Shown here one piece after another: positions 43,864 through 52,161 of a DNA stretch of 64,000 nt; the first letter of the stretch is position 1; the number at the start of each line of letters is the position of its first letter. Both the position numbers and the translations under genes were made by a program. The DNA is from Candidatus Enterosoma merdigallinarum (lineage in GTDB: Bacteria; Bacillota_I; Bacilli_A; RFN20; CAG-288). The stretch covers positions 177,526 through 241,525 of the forward strand of contig DVNL01000002.1 of NCBI GenBank assembly GCA_018714385.1, given 5' to 3'. The notes under the pieces were generated by a model. That model did not search any database. It was not told the DNA's origin and saw only the letters and a program-made list of their open reading frames with translations.

Positions 43864-43935
43864 TTAGCACTCGTTCTTTCAAGTGCTATGCTTATTATAG
43901 ACAATCGATTAGCAAATTCAAGATTTGAGTGCTAA
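43864..43935 (-). promoter_or_regulatory. hrcA promoter flanked by two CIRCE-like operators
   Basis: The minus-strand promoter has TTGAAT (43916-43921), a 16-bp spacer and TATAAT (43894-43899). One CIRCE-like repeat lies downstream of the -10 (TTAGCACTC at 43864-43872 and AAGTGCTAT at 43881-43889, spacer 8 instead of 9). A second overlaps the -35 (TTAGCAAAT at 43909-43917 and a perfect GAGTGCTAA at 43927-43935, spacer 9). Confidence 0.82.
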
Positions 43936-43992
43936 AAATGAAAAAATATTAATTATGATACGCACGCGCAATCCTAATTGTTTCTATGCGAT

Positions 43993-44019
43993 GAAAAAGC
44001 CGATCGATGACCGGCTTGA
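43993..44019 (-). terminator. Terminator of the pepV-trmB transcript
   Basis: On the minus strand AAGCCGGTC, a 3-nt loop and GATCGGCTT form a 9-bp stem with one G-T pair, followed by TTTC, just past the trmB stop. Confidence 0.7.
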
Positions 44020-44020
44020 T

Positions 44021-44647
44021 TCAGGCTTTCGTGGCGATGATAAGATGGATGTCGATCCCTTTTTCCCGGAATTTCCGCTCATATTCCGTCGGCGGAAGGA
44101 AATCCACCTTTTCGGAATAGAAGGGCGAGATCGTCTCCACCTTGAAGAGATCGCTCTGCCGGAAGTATTCCTTTGAATCTTCGTAGAGGCCAACATTGTC
44201 CGTCCGGAAGAAGACCTGTCCTCCCTTCTTCAGCAGGCGGTAGTACTCGTGAAGGAGAGGGATGGAAGACAGGCGCCGATGCTGCTGTCTTTTCTTCGGC
44301 CACGGATCGGGGAAGTTGATGTAGATCGCTTCGAATTGCTCGCAGCAAAGATAGGGGAGGAGTCTTTCAATAGGCGCATTGACAAGAAGGAAATTCTTTT
44401 GGGCCGCTTTGTGAGGCGAGAGCTTCTTGAGGGCGGTGGCAAAGGCGTTGTAGGCGACTTCCACACCGAGGATGCGGCTTTCCGGATGCAGGGCGGAGCA
44501 GCCGAGAAGGAATCCTCCCAGTCCGGAGCCGATCTCCAACCTGTCGAAAGACTTCAGGCTGTCCTCCTCGATATCCGCTAGCTGCAAGCCGATGTCGTTG
44601 TTTTCCTCGACGACCCGATTCGACCAGGAGCGATGGCGGAGTCTCAT
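44021..44647 (-). CDS. trmB: tRNA (guanine-N7-)-methyltransferase
   Basis: The 208-residue enzyme makes m7G46 in tRNA. The start MRLRHRSWSNRVV, the SAM motif LEIGSGLGGFLLG, the family signature INFPDPWPKKRQQHRRL and the C-terminal TEYERKFREKG are all present. The ATG at 44647 overlaps the pepV stop (ATGA). Confidence 0.95.
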   Translation of the reverse strand: MRLRHRSWSNRVVEENNDIGLQLADIEEDSLKSFDRLEIGSGLGGFLLGCSALHPESRILGVEVAYNAFATALKKLSPHKAAQKNFLLVNAPIERLLPYLCCEQFEAIYINFPDPWPKKRQQHRRLSSIPLLHEYYRLLKKGGQVFFRTDNVGLYEDSKEYFRQSDLFKVETISPFYSEKVDFLPPTEYERKFREKGIDIHLIIATKA

Positions 44648-46050
44648 TTTTCCTCCTTCATCATCTTGACGAGGCTGTCCACGGCATGGGCATAGATCTG
44701 CATATTGTCGTAAAAGTCCGAAAGGGGGAAGAACTCGTCGTTTCCGTGCATCCGGTAGTCTCTGCCCGGGAATTGGGCGCCGAAAGCGACCGAATTGCGG
44801 CTTTCTCTGGCATAGGTGCCGCCGCCGATAGCCATGGGCTGGCTTTCTTTGTCCCCGGTCTCTTCCTGATAGGCGGACAGGAGGGTCTTGACAAAAGAGG
44901 AATTTTTATCCATCACGAAGCCGTCGGAACCGCCGAGACAGGTGATTCCTGCGCCGGTGTTGACAGCGACGTTTTCAATGACGTCATCCTTGAGAATGGT
45001 GGCCGGGAAGCGAAGATTGACATAGAGCTTCAATTGCGAGCCATCATAGACGACTTTTCCAACATTATAGGAAGTGCAATCGAAGTCATTGTCCTTGTAC
45101 TCGCCACGGAAAGCTTCGCCCTTTCCAGAAATATATTGATCAAAGACGTCTCTTGCGCCCTTTTCATCATAAAGATATCCCAGGAACTTGAGCAGGTAGA
45201 GGGCGGCGTTCTTTCCGTTCCAAGGCATCGAGCCGTGATAAGGAATGCCGATGACCTTGACGACGTTTCCTTCGATGGAAAGCTGGATGTCCTTGTTTCT
45301 TTCGGCGAATCGCTTGGCAAGAATATTCGCCTCTTCGATGCGGGACTTGAGGACGCAGCTGGCCTTGTCGATGACGATGTTCAAGGCATCGCCCCAAGCG
45401 AAAGGCTCGACGTCGAGCTCTATGTTGTAGACTGCCTCGTAGGCATAGATGGACTTTTCGCCGTAGATGAGGGGGTAGTCGGCGTCGGGGGAGAAGCCAT
45501 ATGTCGGATAGCCTTTCTTGAGATCATGGAAATAGTGTTCCAGGCAGGCAGATCCTCTCTCCTCATCGCCGCCGAATATGACACGGGTGCGAATCCCGTC
45601 CAAACGTCCCTTGTCCAAAAGCGCCTTGATGGCGAAAAGGCAGGCCAATCCTGGCCCCTTGTCATCGGACGTCCCGCGTCCGTAGAGAACGTTTCCTTCC
45701 TGGGTGATGGCGAAGGGTTCATGCTTCCAGTCCTGTCGGCTCACAGGGACGACGTCGCAGTGGGCATAGATGTCCAAAGTCTTTTCGCCTTTCCCATAGG
45801 TCAGTTCGGTGGCATAACCGTCACAGCGGTCCACTTCGAAGCCCAGCGTTTTGCCGAGAGAAGCGACATAGGCCAATGCCTTGTCGACTCCTTCGCCGAA
45901 GGGCTTTTCCTTCGTCACAGTCGAGGGGTCGTTGACGGAGTCGATGGCGACGAGCTCCTTGTAGGCCTTGAAGGCTTCGTCCTTGTAGGGCTCGACGAGC
46001 TTTTTGTATTCCGTGTCCCGCATTGTCATGGGGGTTGCGTTTTCTTTCAT
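44644..46050 (-). CDS. pepV: Dipeptidase PepV (M20 metallopeptidase)
   Basis: The 468-residue di-zinc enzyme cleaves dipeptides in the cytoplasm. The metal-site motifs are AHCDVVP, GTSDDKGPG (bridging Asp), GGDEERGSACLE (catalytic Glu and ligand) and SPDADYPLIYGEK. The C-terminal GGGTYARESRNSVAFG supplies the last ligand region. The ATG at 46050 follows AGGAGGAGAC. It is coupled to trmB downstream. The 88-bp gap upstream (46051-46138) is AT-rich and may hold a promoter, but none is clear. Confidence 0.94.
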   Translation of the reverse strand: MKENATPMTMRDTEYKKLVEPYKDEAFKAYKELVAIDSVNDPSTVTKEKPFGEGVDKALAYVASLGKTLGFEVDRCDGYATELTYGKGEKTLDIYAHCDVVPVSRQDWKHEPFAITQEGNVLYGRGTSDDKGPGLACLFAIKALLDKGRLDGIRTRVIFGGDEERGSACLEHYFHDLKKGYPTYGFSPDADYPLIYGEKSIYAYEAVYNIELDVEPFAWGDALNIVIDKASCVLKSRIEEANILAKRFAERNKDIQLSIEGNVVKVIGIPYHGSMPWNGKNAALYLLKFLGYLYDEKGARDVFDQYISGKGEAFRGEYKDNDFDCTSYNVGKVVYDGSQLKLYVNLRFPATILKDDVIENVAVNTGAGITCLGGSDGFVMDKNSSFVKTLLSAYQEETGDKESQPMAIGGGTYARESRNSVAFGAQFPGRDYRMHGNDEFFPLSDFYDNMQIYAHAVDSLVKMMKEEK

Positions 46051-46138
46051 GATGTCTCCTCCTGAAAGGCAGTTTTTGCTTGTATATTCTATATAAAGGC
46101 CGGAGCTTTCGCCATAGGCGCGCCCGGAAATCGGTTTC

Positions 46139-46867
46139 TTAGGCCCCGAAGGCCCTCTTTAGGCCGAGAAGCGGGATGTTGGCATCATATCTTCCGTATC
46201 GGGCAAGCCTTTCTCCTAGCAGAGGGTAATTGCCCCCGGTGAAGAGAACCGCCGCCTTTTCAAGGCCGGGCATCTTTTTGAAGGCATTGAGATAGCCTTC
46301 TACCAGGAAGGCGGAACCGTTGATGGCTCCCGATGAGACTGCTTCTTCCGTTTTGAGGGAAAGAAGGGGAGGATTTTCAAGAAGGGGAAGGGGTGGAATT
46401 CCTTCTGTCTGTGCAGACAAAGCCTTGGGAAATGCGGGGACCCCGGGAAGGATCACGCCGCCTAAAAAGACGTTTTCGGAATCGAGGGCGAGAATCTTTG
46501 TCGCCGTTCCGAAGTCGGCCAAGATCGTCGGACCGTCCTGGTAGAGGAGGTCGCAGAATAGGTCTTGCCCGAGGATATCGATGTTGGCGATGGCATAGCC
46601 CAGCCTTTCACAGGCTTTTGCCATGACCTCTTGGGTCAGTAAAAGAAAGGGGATTTTTCTTTCTGTCAGAAGGGATAGGACGAGAGAACTTGTTTTTTGA
46701 CAGACCGAGGAAAGAAATGCCATGTCGACTTCTCCGCATTCCTGAAGGAAGGAATCAAGTCCTTTTTCGTCTGAGGGCAGGAATTTCCCACGGCATTTCT
46801 TGCCTCCTTCGACTAAAAGGAGATCTATCGTCGTGTTCCCGACGTCGAGAAACAATTGTCTTTTCAT
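46139..46867 (-). CDS. coaX: Type III pantothenate kinase
   Basis: The 242-residue ASKHA-fold kinase phosphorylates pantothenate, the first step of CoA synthesis. DVGNTTIDLLLVEGG (phosphate 1), ADFGTATKILALD (phosphate 2) and GGVILPGVPAF are recognisable, with the terminal TGGNYPLL adenosine motif. The start is the ATG at 46867, 21 nt after comEC, with only a weak ribosome site (TAAAGAT). Confidence 0.92.
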   Translation of the reverse strand: MKRQLFLDVGNTTIDLLLVEGGKKCRGKFLPSDEKGLDSFLQECGEVDMAFLSSVCQKTSSLVLSLLTERKIPFLLLTQEVMAKACERLGYAIANIDILGQDLFCDLLYQDGPTILADFGTATKILALDSENVFLGGVILPGVPAFPKALSAQTEGIPPLPLLENPPLLSLKTEEAVSSGAINGSAFLVEGYLNAFKKMPGLEKAAVLFTGGNYPLLGERLARYGRYDANIPLLGLKRAFGA

Positions 46868-46888
46868 ATCTTTATCATAGGCTAAAAA

Positions 46889-48898
46889 TCAGGAAAAGAC
46901 ATAATGGATCGTCCCTTCGATGTCGGTCCTGCGGACAGGGATGTCAAGTTTTGCCAACGTCGCCAGAGTCTCTTGGGCGGGATGCCCGTAGCTGTTTTGT
47001 TCCCCGACGGAGATGATGGCGACCTCGGGGGATAGGGAGGAAAGGAAAGCTTCGGAAGAACTGGTGGCCGATCCATGATGGCCGATCCGGAGGATATCCG
47101 CACGCAGGTCGGGATGATCTTCCAAGATGCTCTCTTCGATCTCTTTTGGTGCATCGCCCATGATGAGTATCTTTTTTCCGGAAAGCGCGAAGGAATAGAC
47201 ACCGGATTGCCCGTTGGAGTCCATTCCATCTCCATAGCGGTTGAAATTCTGGATCTCCAGACCGATGATCGGCAGAGTATGATTGTCGGCCTCGAGAAAA
47301 TCCTGGGCATCATAGACGGCATCGATGCAAAACGAATCTTTCAGGTCTTGGAGGGCCCCATAGTGATCCCAATCATAATGGGTGATGATGACGGCATCCA
47401 GGCGAGTAATCTTCAGGGAGTGCAGGAAAGGAATGAGGCAGTCGTTTGCGATGTCGTCTCTTTTGCTTCCTCCCGTGTCGATGAGAATATTACCACGTCC
47501 GTTGCGGACAAGCGTGCAATCTCCTTGATCGACATCGATGAAATAAAGGCTTTGGTGAGGACGAAAGTCCGGAAGGAAAGACGATGAAAGCAGAGTGACG
47601 GATGCAGCAAGGAAAGCCATGAAAGGCTTGCGCCTATGATATGCCCGGAACGTCAAGGCAAGGAAAAGAAGAAGGTAGAATGCGAAAAAGAGGGCAAAGG
47701 ATAACTTGCCGGAAACAAAAACCGGCGAGACAGTATGAACTTTTTCGGCTGAAAAGAAGAGAAAACGCGAAAGGAGAGAGACGGCAAAGCCCATGTGGGG
47801 CAGAAGAAAGCAAGTGAAGGACAGCAAGAAGATGAGATGGCTCAAAGGCATGATGGCGAGTTGGAAAAAGGGACTGAGAAGAGAAAAAACATAGGTGCTG
47901 TCCAATCTCATCGGAAGGAAGAAAAGCGTCAAGATGATAAAGAACTGGAGATAATTCCATTTCCCCTCTCTTTTTGATGGAAAGAGGCGAAGCGTGAATA
48001 AAAAAGGAAAGGCGTAGTAGAACGCGGGGGACAGGATGCTGAAGGGCTCAAGCAGAAGCATGAATATGGCCACGAAGCTCAAAATAGCGAGAGAAGAAAA
48101 AGGCGTCTTTCTTTTTCCGTTGATCAGGTGAAAAAGTCTTGTCAGGAAAATTCTCCGAATCGCATAGCGGAAGGAGGAGAAGACGAGGAAAAGCGTCACG
48201 ATAGAGAGATCCACCATCGGATATATCTTTTTGTTTTTCTTCCCGAGGATTTTGTTGGCCATGGCCAAAAGGAACGAGAGATGAAATCCGCCGAGAGCCA
48301 TCGACGAGGTCAGTCCGAGGCTGTTCAGCACGGGATAGTGTTCCAAGTCGTAGAGCGATGCGCCGAAAAGCAAGGAATCTGCCAGAAGGCGACAGTCTTT
48401 ATCCAGGTGTGAAAAGGCATACTCCTTGAGCGGGCGCAAGTCGAATGGAGAACGGAAGAGGAGCTCTTTCGAATCCGGGTCAAGCAGAAGATAGACTCCC
48501 TTCGTGTTGAGATAGGCCGCGAAGTCGAATTGCTGCTCGAAATGCGAGAAGCCGAATGGCCGTCCTTCTCCGATGATGCGAACGATTGAAAAGAGGGTCA
48601 GGTCGTATTCCGAATCGTAGAGGAGGTATCTTCCCTGCCAAGAAAGAAGGATGCAGTAGCTGTCTTTTCTCTCCACGACGAAGAAGAGGCCATTTATCGG
48701 CTCTGTCTGGCCCCTTGGCAAGAAAAAGGAAAGAAGGAGGCCGGCCAGAAGGAGGACGAATCCCCAGCAGAGGGTTTTCCACTGCCGTCTCGAAAGAAGG
48801 AATGCTGTCGGAAGGAGGATAAGAAAAAGGAGAAAGAGGGACATATATCCGGCCAAGAGGCCGATTGCGAGGAAAAGGAAGGCAAAGAAGGGCCCCAT
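46889..48898 (-). CDS. comEC: DNA uptake channel ComEC/Rec2
   Basis: The 669-residue polytopic protein has an N-terminal OB-like segment after two membrane helices, a multi-helix competence domain (about residues 190-430) and a C-terminal metallo-beta-lactamase domain with IDVDQGDCT, the zinc motif ITHYDWDHYGAL and GHHGSATSSSEAF. ComEC takes single-stranded DNA across the membrane. Its ATG overlaps the comEA stop (TGATG). Confidence 0.93.
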   Translation of the reverse strand: MGPFFAFLFLAIGLLAGYMSLFLLFLILLPTAFLLSRRQWKTLCWGFVLLLAGLLLSFFLPRGQTEPINGLFFVVERKDSYCILLSWQGRYLLYDSEYDLTLFSIVRIIGEGRPFGFSHFEQQFDFAAYLNTKGVYLLLDPDSKELLFRSPFDLRPLKEYAFSHLDKDCRLLADSLLFGASLYDLEHYPVLNSLGLTSSMALGGFHLSFLLAMANKILGKKNKKIYPMVDLSIVTLFLVFSSFRYAIRRIFLTRLFHLINGKRKTPFSSLAILSFVAIFMLLLEPFSILSPAFYYAFPFLFTLRLFPSKREGKWNYLQFFIILTLFFLPMRLDSTYVFSLLSPFFQLAIMPLSHLIFLLSFTCFLLPHMGFAVSLLSRFLFFSAEKVHTVSPVFVSGKLSFALFFAFYLLLFLALTFRAYHRRKPFMAFLAASVTLLSSSFLPDFRPHQSLYFIDVDQGDCTLVRNGRGNILIDTGGSKRDDIANDCLIPFLHSLKITRLDAVIITHYDWDHYGALQDLKDSFCIDAVYDAQDFLEADNHTLPIIGLEIQNFNRYGDGMDSNGQSGVYSFALSGKKILIMGDAPKEIEESILEDHPDLRADILRIGHHGSATSSSEAFLSSLSPEVAIISVGEQNSYGHPAQETLATLAKLDIPVRRTDIEGTIHYVFS

Positions 48899-49443
48899 CA
48901 GCTAAGACAGATCTTGTTTTTGACCTTGTTGAAAGTCGCTTCGCCGATCCCCTTGACGTTGAGGAGGTCTTCCAGGACTTGGAAGAGGCCGTTTTCCTCT
49001 CGATAGGTGACGACGTTCGGAGCCTGCGAAGAATTGAACCCGACTTCCTTGAGTTCGGCCTCGCCGGCGATGTTTATGTTCACTTTCTCAATCGTCTCCT
49101 CGACGCAGATCGCCGGAAGTTCCGTCACAGGAGGAATATAGAAAGAGACGTAGGTGCCGATATAGATCGAAGGATTGTAGGCCTTCGAGTCGGCCTTTGA
49201 GGTGACCCCTCCGGCCATGGAGATGAGCGTTCCCAGGGTTTCCTCTGGAGAGATGGAATATTCTCCGGGATGGTTGATCTCGCCGAAAATGTCGACTTTT
49301 ACTTCGTTCTCTCCAACGACTTCGCTTGTCGGCTGCCCGTTCAGCCCAGAATCTCCGGTCTGTGCGGTGGCACTTTGGACGACGGAGAAGGCGATGATGG
49401 TCACGACAGTCACGACAAGACCGATTAGTATGGTCTTCAGCAT
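48898..49443 (-). CDS. comEA: Competence DNA receptor ComEA
   Basis: The 181-residue protein has one N-terminal membrane anchor (residues 3-25), an SLBB-like domain (VKVDIFGEINHPGEYSISPEETLGTLI split across residues 49-75) and a C-terminal helix-hairpin-helix pair (VNINIAGEAELKEV; LLNVKGIGEATFNKVKNKI) that binds incoming double-stranded DNA. The usual ComEA order is conserved. Its ribosome site AAGGAGG lies in the descending arm of the terminator that follows greA, 9 nt before the ATG at 49443. Confidence 0.93.
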   Translation of the reverse strand: MLKTILIGLVVTVVTIIAFSVVQSATAQTGDSGLNGQPTSEVVGENEVKVDIFGEINHPGEYSISPEETLGTLISMAGGVTSKADSKAYNPSIYIGTYVSFYIPPVTELPAICVEETIEKVNINIAGEAELKEVGFNSSQAPNVVTYREENGLFQVLEDLLNVKGIGEATFNKVKNKICLS

Positions 49444-49445
49444 TT

Positions 49446-49483
49446 GAAAAAGCCTCCTTCACCCTTTTTTGGGATGAAAGGAG
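49446..49483 (-). terminator. Terminator/attenuator between greA and comEA
   Basis: On the minus strand a long hairpin (GCCTCCTT ... AAGGAGGC, extended by ATCCC/GGGTG with a bulge) is followed by TTTTTC. The arm AAGGAGG is also the comEA ribosome site, so any read-through RNA has that site paired. Confidence 0.85.
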
Positions 49484-49507
49484 GCCATTGAACAGAAACA
49501 GATCGCC

Positions 49508-49999
49508 TCAGTTCTCTTCGATGTTCTCGATGACGAGAGAATAGGGGGTCTTCACCTGGACTTCGACCATGTCGCCGGCGCGGTGTCCGAGGACGGCGAT
49601 GGCAACCGGGCAGGTGTTGGAGATCTTCCCGTTGAGAGGATCGGCTTCGGCGGATCCCACGATGGAAAAGGTCTCGACGGTTCCCTTCTCGATGTTCTTG
49701 ACGGTGATCTTGCCACCACCGAGACGGCAGGTGTGGAGATCGCCGGCCTTGACGTCGCCATCATCGAGGACGATGCAGTGATCGAGAGTGTATTGAAGCT
49801 TGTTGATCTCGGTCTCGAGCTCTTGGACTCTCTCGCGTGCGGCATCGTAGTCGGCGTTTTCGCTCAGGTCGCCTTGCGAGCGTGCAAGATTGAGATCGCT
49901 CAAGGCACGGGGCTTCTCGACGTTGATGAGATGGTTCAGCTTCTTCTCGATATTTTCTTTTCCTTCTTTTGTCAGGACTTCCTTGTCGTTGTCAGCCAT
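49508..49999 (-). CDS. greA: Transcription elongation factor GreA
   Basis: The 163-residue protein rescues backtracked RNA polymerase by stimulating transcript cleavage. The coiled-coil hairpin with the acidic tip SQGDLSENADYDAARE (about residues 41-56) and the FKBP-like C-terminal domain are complete. The ATG at 49999 has GAGG upstream and a TATAAT behind it. Confidence 0.95.
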   Translation of the reverse strand: MADNDKEVLTKEGKENIEKKLNHLINVEKPRALSDLNLARSQGDLSENADYDAARERVQELETEINKLQYTLDHCIVLDDGDVKAGDLHTCRLGGGKITVKNIEKGTVETFSIVGSAEADPLNGKISNTCPVAIAVLGHRAGDMVEVQVKTPYSLVIENIEEN

Positions 50000-50025
50000 T
50001 TTCTTTACCTCACTAAAACAGAAGA

Positions 50026-50075
50026 ATTATATCATAAACGTCTCGCTTTGACTTGGCTATCACAAAATATATAAT
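50026..50075. promoter_or_regulatory. Divergent promoters of greA (-) and the uridine-kinase-like gene (+)
   Basis: A minus-strand TATAAT (50026-50031) serves greA. On the plus strand TTGACT (50048-50053), a 16-bp spacer and TATAAT (50070-50075) form a strong promoter. The two promoters lie face to face within 50 bp and may interfere. Confidence 0.72.
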
Positions 50076-50108
50076 AATTCACAGCAAGGCCCGGAACATC
50101 AGCGGGGA

Positions 50109-51755
50109 ATGGAGAATGATATGGTCATCAAGAATCATTTTGTGAAGGGGACGGAAGTCTCCTCTCTTATCGACAGATCCGACAAACGATTTGTCTGCTG
50201 CAAAGTGGACGGACATGTTCAGGATCTGAACTATATCTTGCCTAGAGATATGGATGCCGAAATTGAATTCTTGGATTTGACGAATCCAGAAGCGACAAAG
50301 ATTTATGAATCGTCACTGCGATTGCTTGTATACATTGCAATCAAGCGGATAGACGAAAAGTTGGATGTTCGCTTTTTCTACAATGTCTCCCGTTCCATCT
50401 TCTGTCGGGTCAATGGTCGAAAGAATATGCGGATCACTTCGCGCTTTGTCGAAGCGGTGCGGCGTGAGATGGAACGCCTCGTCTCGCAAGACCTTCCGAT
50501 TCGTAAAAAGAGAATGTCGAAAGAAGAAGCCTTGGCTATCTATCGCAAAGAAGGATTGCATGACAAAATCGATGTGTTGAGATATCGGCCTGAAAATTTT
50601 GCTCACCTTTATGAAGTGAGCGTCGATGGCAAATCCTATCACGACTACCTCTATTCTCCCATGGTTCCTTCGACGGGCTATCTGAAAAAATATAATCTTC
50701 GCTTCTATCAACCAGGCTTTTTGATACAAGTTCCTCGTGCGGAATGCCAAGGGGAAATCCCGCCTTTCAGCGATGAGCTCCAATTTGCGATCACATTGGC
50801 CGGTGCCTCCCGCTGGGCGGAAAAGAACGACATCGACACGGTCAGCAATATCAATCGTTTCTTGAAGAAATATGGTGCCCTTGCCCTTATCAACGTCGGA
50901 GAGTCGCGCATCGCCAACATGCTTACAGACCTTGGACGGGATATCGCAAACAGCGACGATCCGATCCGAGTCATCTGCGTTGCCGGCCCCTCCAGCTCCG
51001 GAAAGACGTCGTTCGCCAACCGGCTCACTTTCGAATTGATGTCCCTCGGCCTTCGTCCCATCCGTATTTCCATAGACGATTTCTATATTCCCAAAAACGA
51101 ACTTGGTTCCGAGGTGGATATCGAGTCTGTCGAGGCCATCGACATTCCCTATTTCTCGCAGGTGATCAATGGTCTGATTCAAGGAGAGAAAGTCCGCTTG
51201 CCGACCTATTCTTTCAAGGAAGGAATCCGCAGAATCGGCAAGGAGTTCTCGATCCAGTCGAATCAGCCGATCATCATCGAGGGCATACACGCCTTGAATG
51301 CCAGATTGACGGCGAACATTCCGGAACATCAGAAATATAAGATCTACATCGCCCCGCAGCCCCAGGTGAACATCGACAATCACACCCCCTTGAGCATGTC
51401 TGATCTGCGGCTCATCCGACGCATCAGCCGGGATGCACGGACTCGCGGCTCCGATGCCAAGGAGACGATCGCCATGTGGCCGAACGTCCGGAACGGGGAG
51501 TTTCGCTACATTTATCCGACGGAGGAGAACGCAGACTTCATCTTCGATTCCTTCCTTCCATACGAAACCTGCGCCATGCGGAACATCGTCCTGCCCCTTC
51601 TGGATGCCATAGCTCCCGAGGATGCCGAATACACAGTCGCCCAAAGGCTCAAGAGCATCGTCAAGTATTTCCTGCCCATCCCGTCGGACGACGTCCCGTG
51701 CAATTCCTTGCTTCGGGAGTTCATCGGCGGTTCATCCTTCAAGGACGCCAGATAA
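50109..51755 (+). CDS. Uridine kinase-like nucleoside kinase with ThrRS-type N-terminal domains
   Basis: The 548-residue protein combines an N-terminal TGS-like segment (KVDGHVQDLNYILPRDMDAE) and a threonyl-tRNA-synthetase-like second domain with a C-terminal phosphoribulokinase/uridine kinase domain. The P-loop GPSSSGKTS is near residue 294, followed by ISIDDFYI (catalytic Asp) and IIEGIHAL. The same fusion occurs in many anaerobes; its nucleoside substrate varies, so the call is limited to nucleoside kinase. An alternative ATG at 50121 has the better ribosome site (GGAG, 6 nt). Codon choice is less GC-biased in the first half than in neighbouring genes. Confidence 0.88.
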   Translation: MENDMVIKNHFVKGTEVSSLIDRSDKRFVCCKVDGHVQDLNYILPRDMDAEIEFLDLTNPEATKIYESSLRLLVYIAIKRIDEKLDVRFFYNVSRSIFCRVNGRKNMRITSRFVEAVRREMERLVSQDLPIRKKRMSKEEALAIYRKEGLHDKIDVLRYRPENFAHLYEVSVDGKSYHDYLYSPMVPSTGYLKKYNLRFYQPGFLIQVPRAECQGEIPPFSDELQFAITLAGASRWAEKNDIDTVSNINRFLKKYGALALINVGESRIANMLTDLGRDIANSDDPIRVICVAGPSSSGKTSFANRLTFELMSLGLRPIRISIDDFYIPKNELGSEVDIESVEAIDIPYFSQVINGLIQGEKVRLPTYSFKEGIRRIGKEFSIQSNQPIIIEGIHALNARLTANIPEHQKYKIYIAPQPQVNIDNHTPLSMSDLRLIRRISRDARTRGSDAKETIAMWPNVRNGEFRYIYPTEENADFIFDSFLPYETCAMRNIVLPLLDAIAPEDAEYTVAQRLKSIVKYFLPIPSDDVPCNSLLREFIGGSSFKDAR

Positions 51756-51770
51756 GAAAAGAGGCACGAA

Positions 51771-51804
51771 AAAAGCCGCCTGCTGAGGCAAGCGGCTTTT
51801 TCTT
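51771..51804 (+). terminator. Terminator after the uridine-kinase-like gene
   Basis: AAAAGCCGC (51771-51779) pairs with GCGGCTTTT (51792-51800), with T-rich sequence beyond. Confidence 0.85.
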
Positions 51805-51862
51805 TACTCTTCAGTTCAACTATACCTCAAGGGTAGTGAGCTAAGAGCCTTCACTTGGTCGG

Positions 51863-52063
51863 TTAGTCGACGAAGTGGATGTTGTTGGCTCTGAGACCCT
51901 TTTCGGTCGTGGTCGGGTCATACTCGACCTGCTGGCCGACTTCGGCGGTCTTGAATCCATCCATCATAAGCTGAGAATAGTGGAAGAAATAGTCCTTGCC
52001 ATCCTCGCCGGTGATGAATCCGTAGCCCTTCTCTTTGTCGAACTTCTTGACAGTACCCTTCAT
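51863..52063 (-). CDS. csp: Cold-shock domain protein
   Basis: The 66-residue single-OB-fold protein carries RNP1 KGYGFI and RNP2 DYFFHYS and binds single-stranded nucleic acid as an RNA chaperone. The ATG at 52063 has AAAGGG upstream, with a possible TATATT -10 at 52110-52115, giving a leader of about 40 nt. It is a stand-alone gene. Confidence 0.95.
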   Translation of the reverse strand: MKGTVKKFDKEKGYGFITGEDGKDYFFHYSQLMMDGFKTAEVGQQVEYDPTTTEKGLRANNIHFVD

Positions 52064-52161
52064 TGTCTAAACCCTTTCTTTGCAACGGTAAGGTTTCCGA
52101 TGCGACAACAATATAGCACAAAGTCGATTTTCTATCATAGTAAAATTGATGTAAGCGGTTA

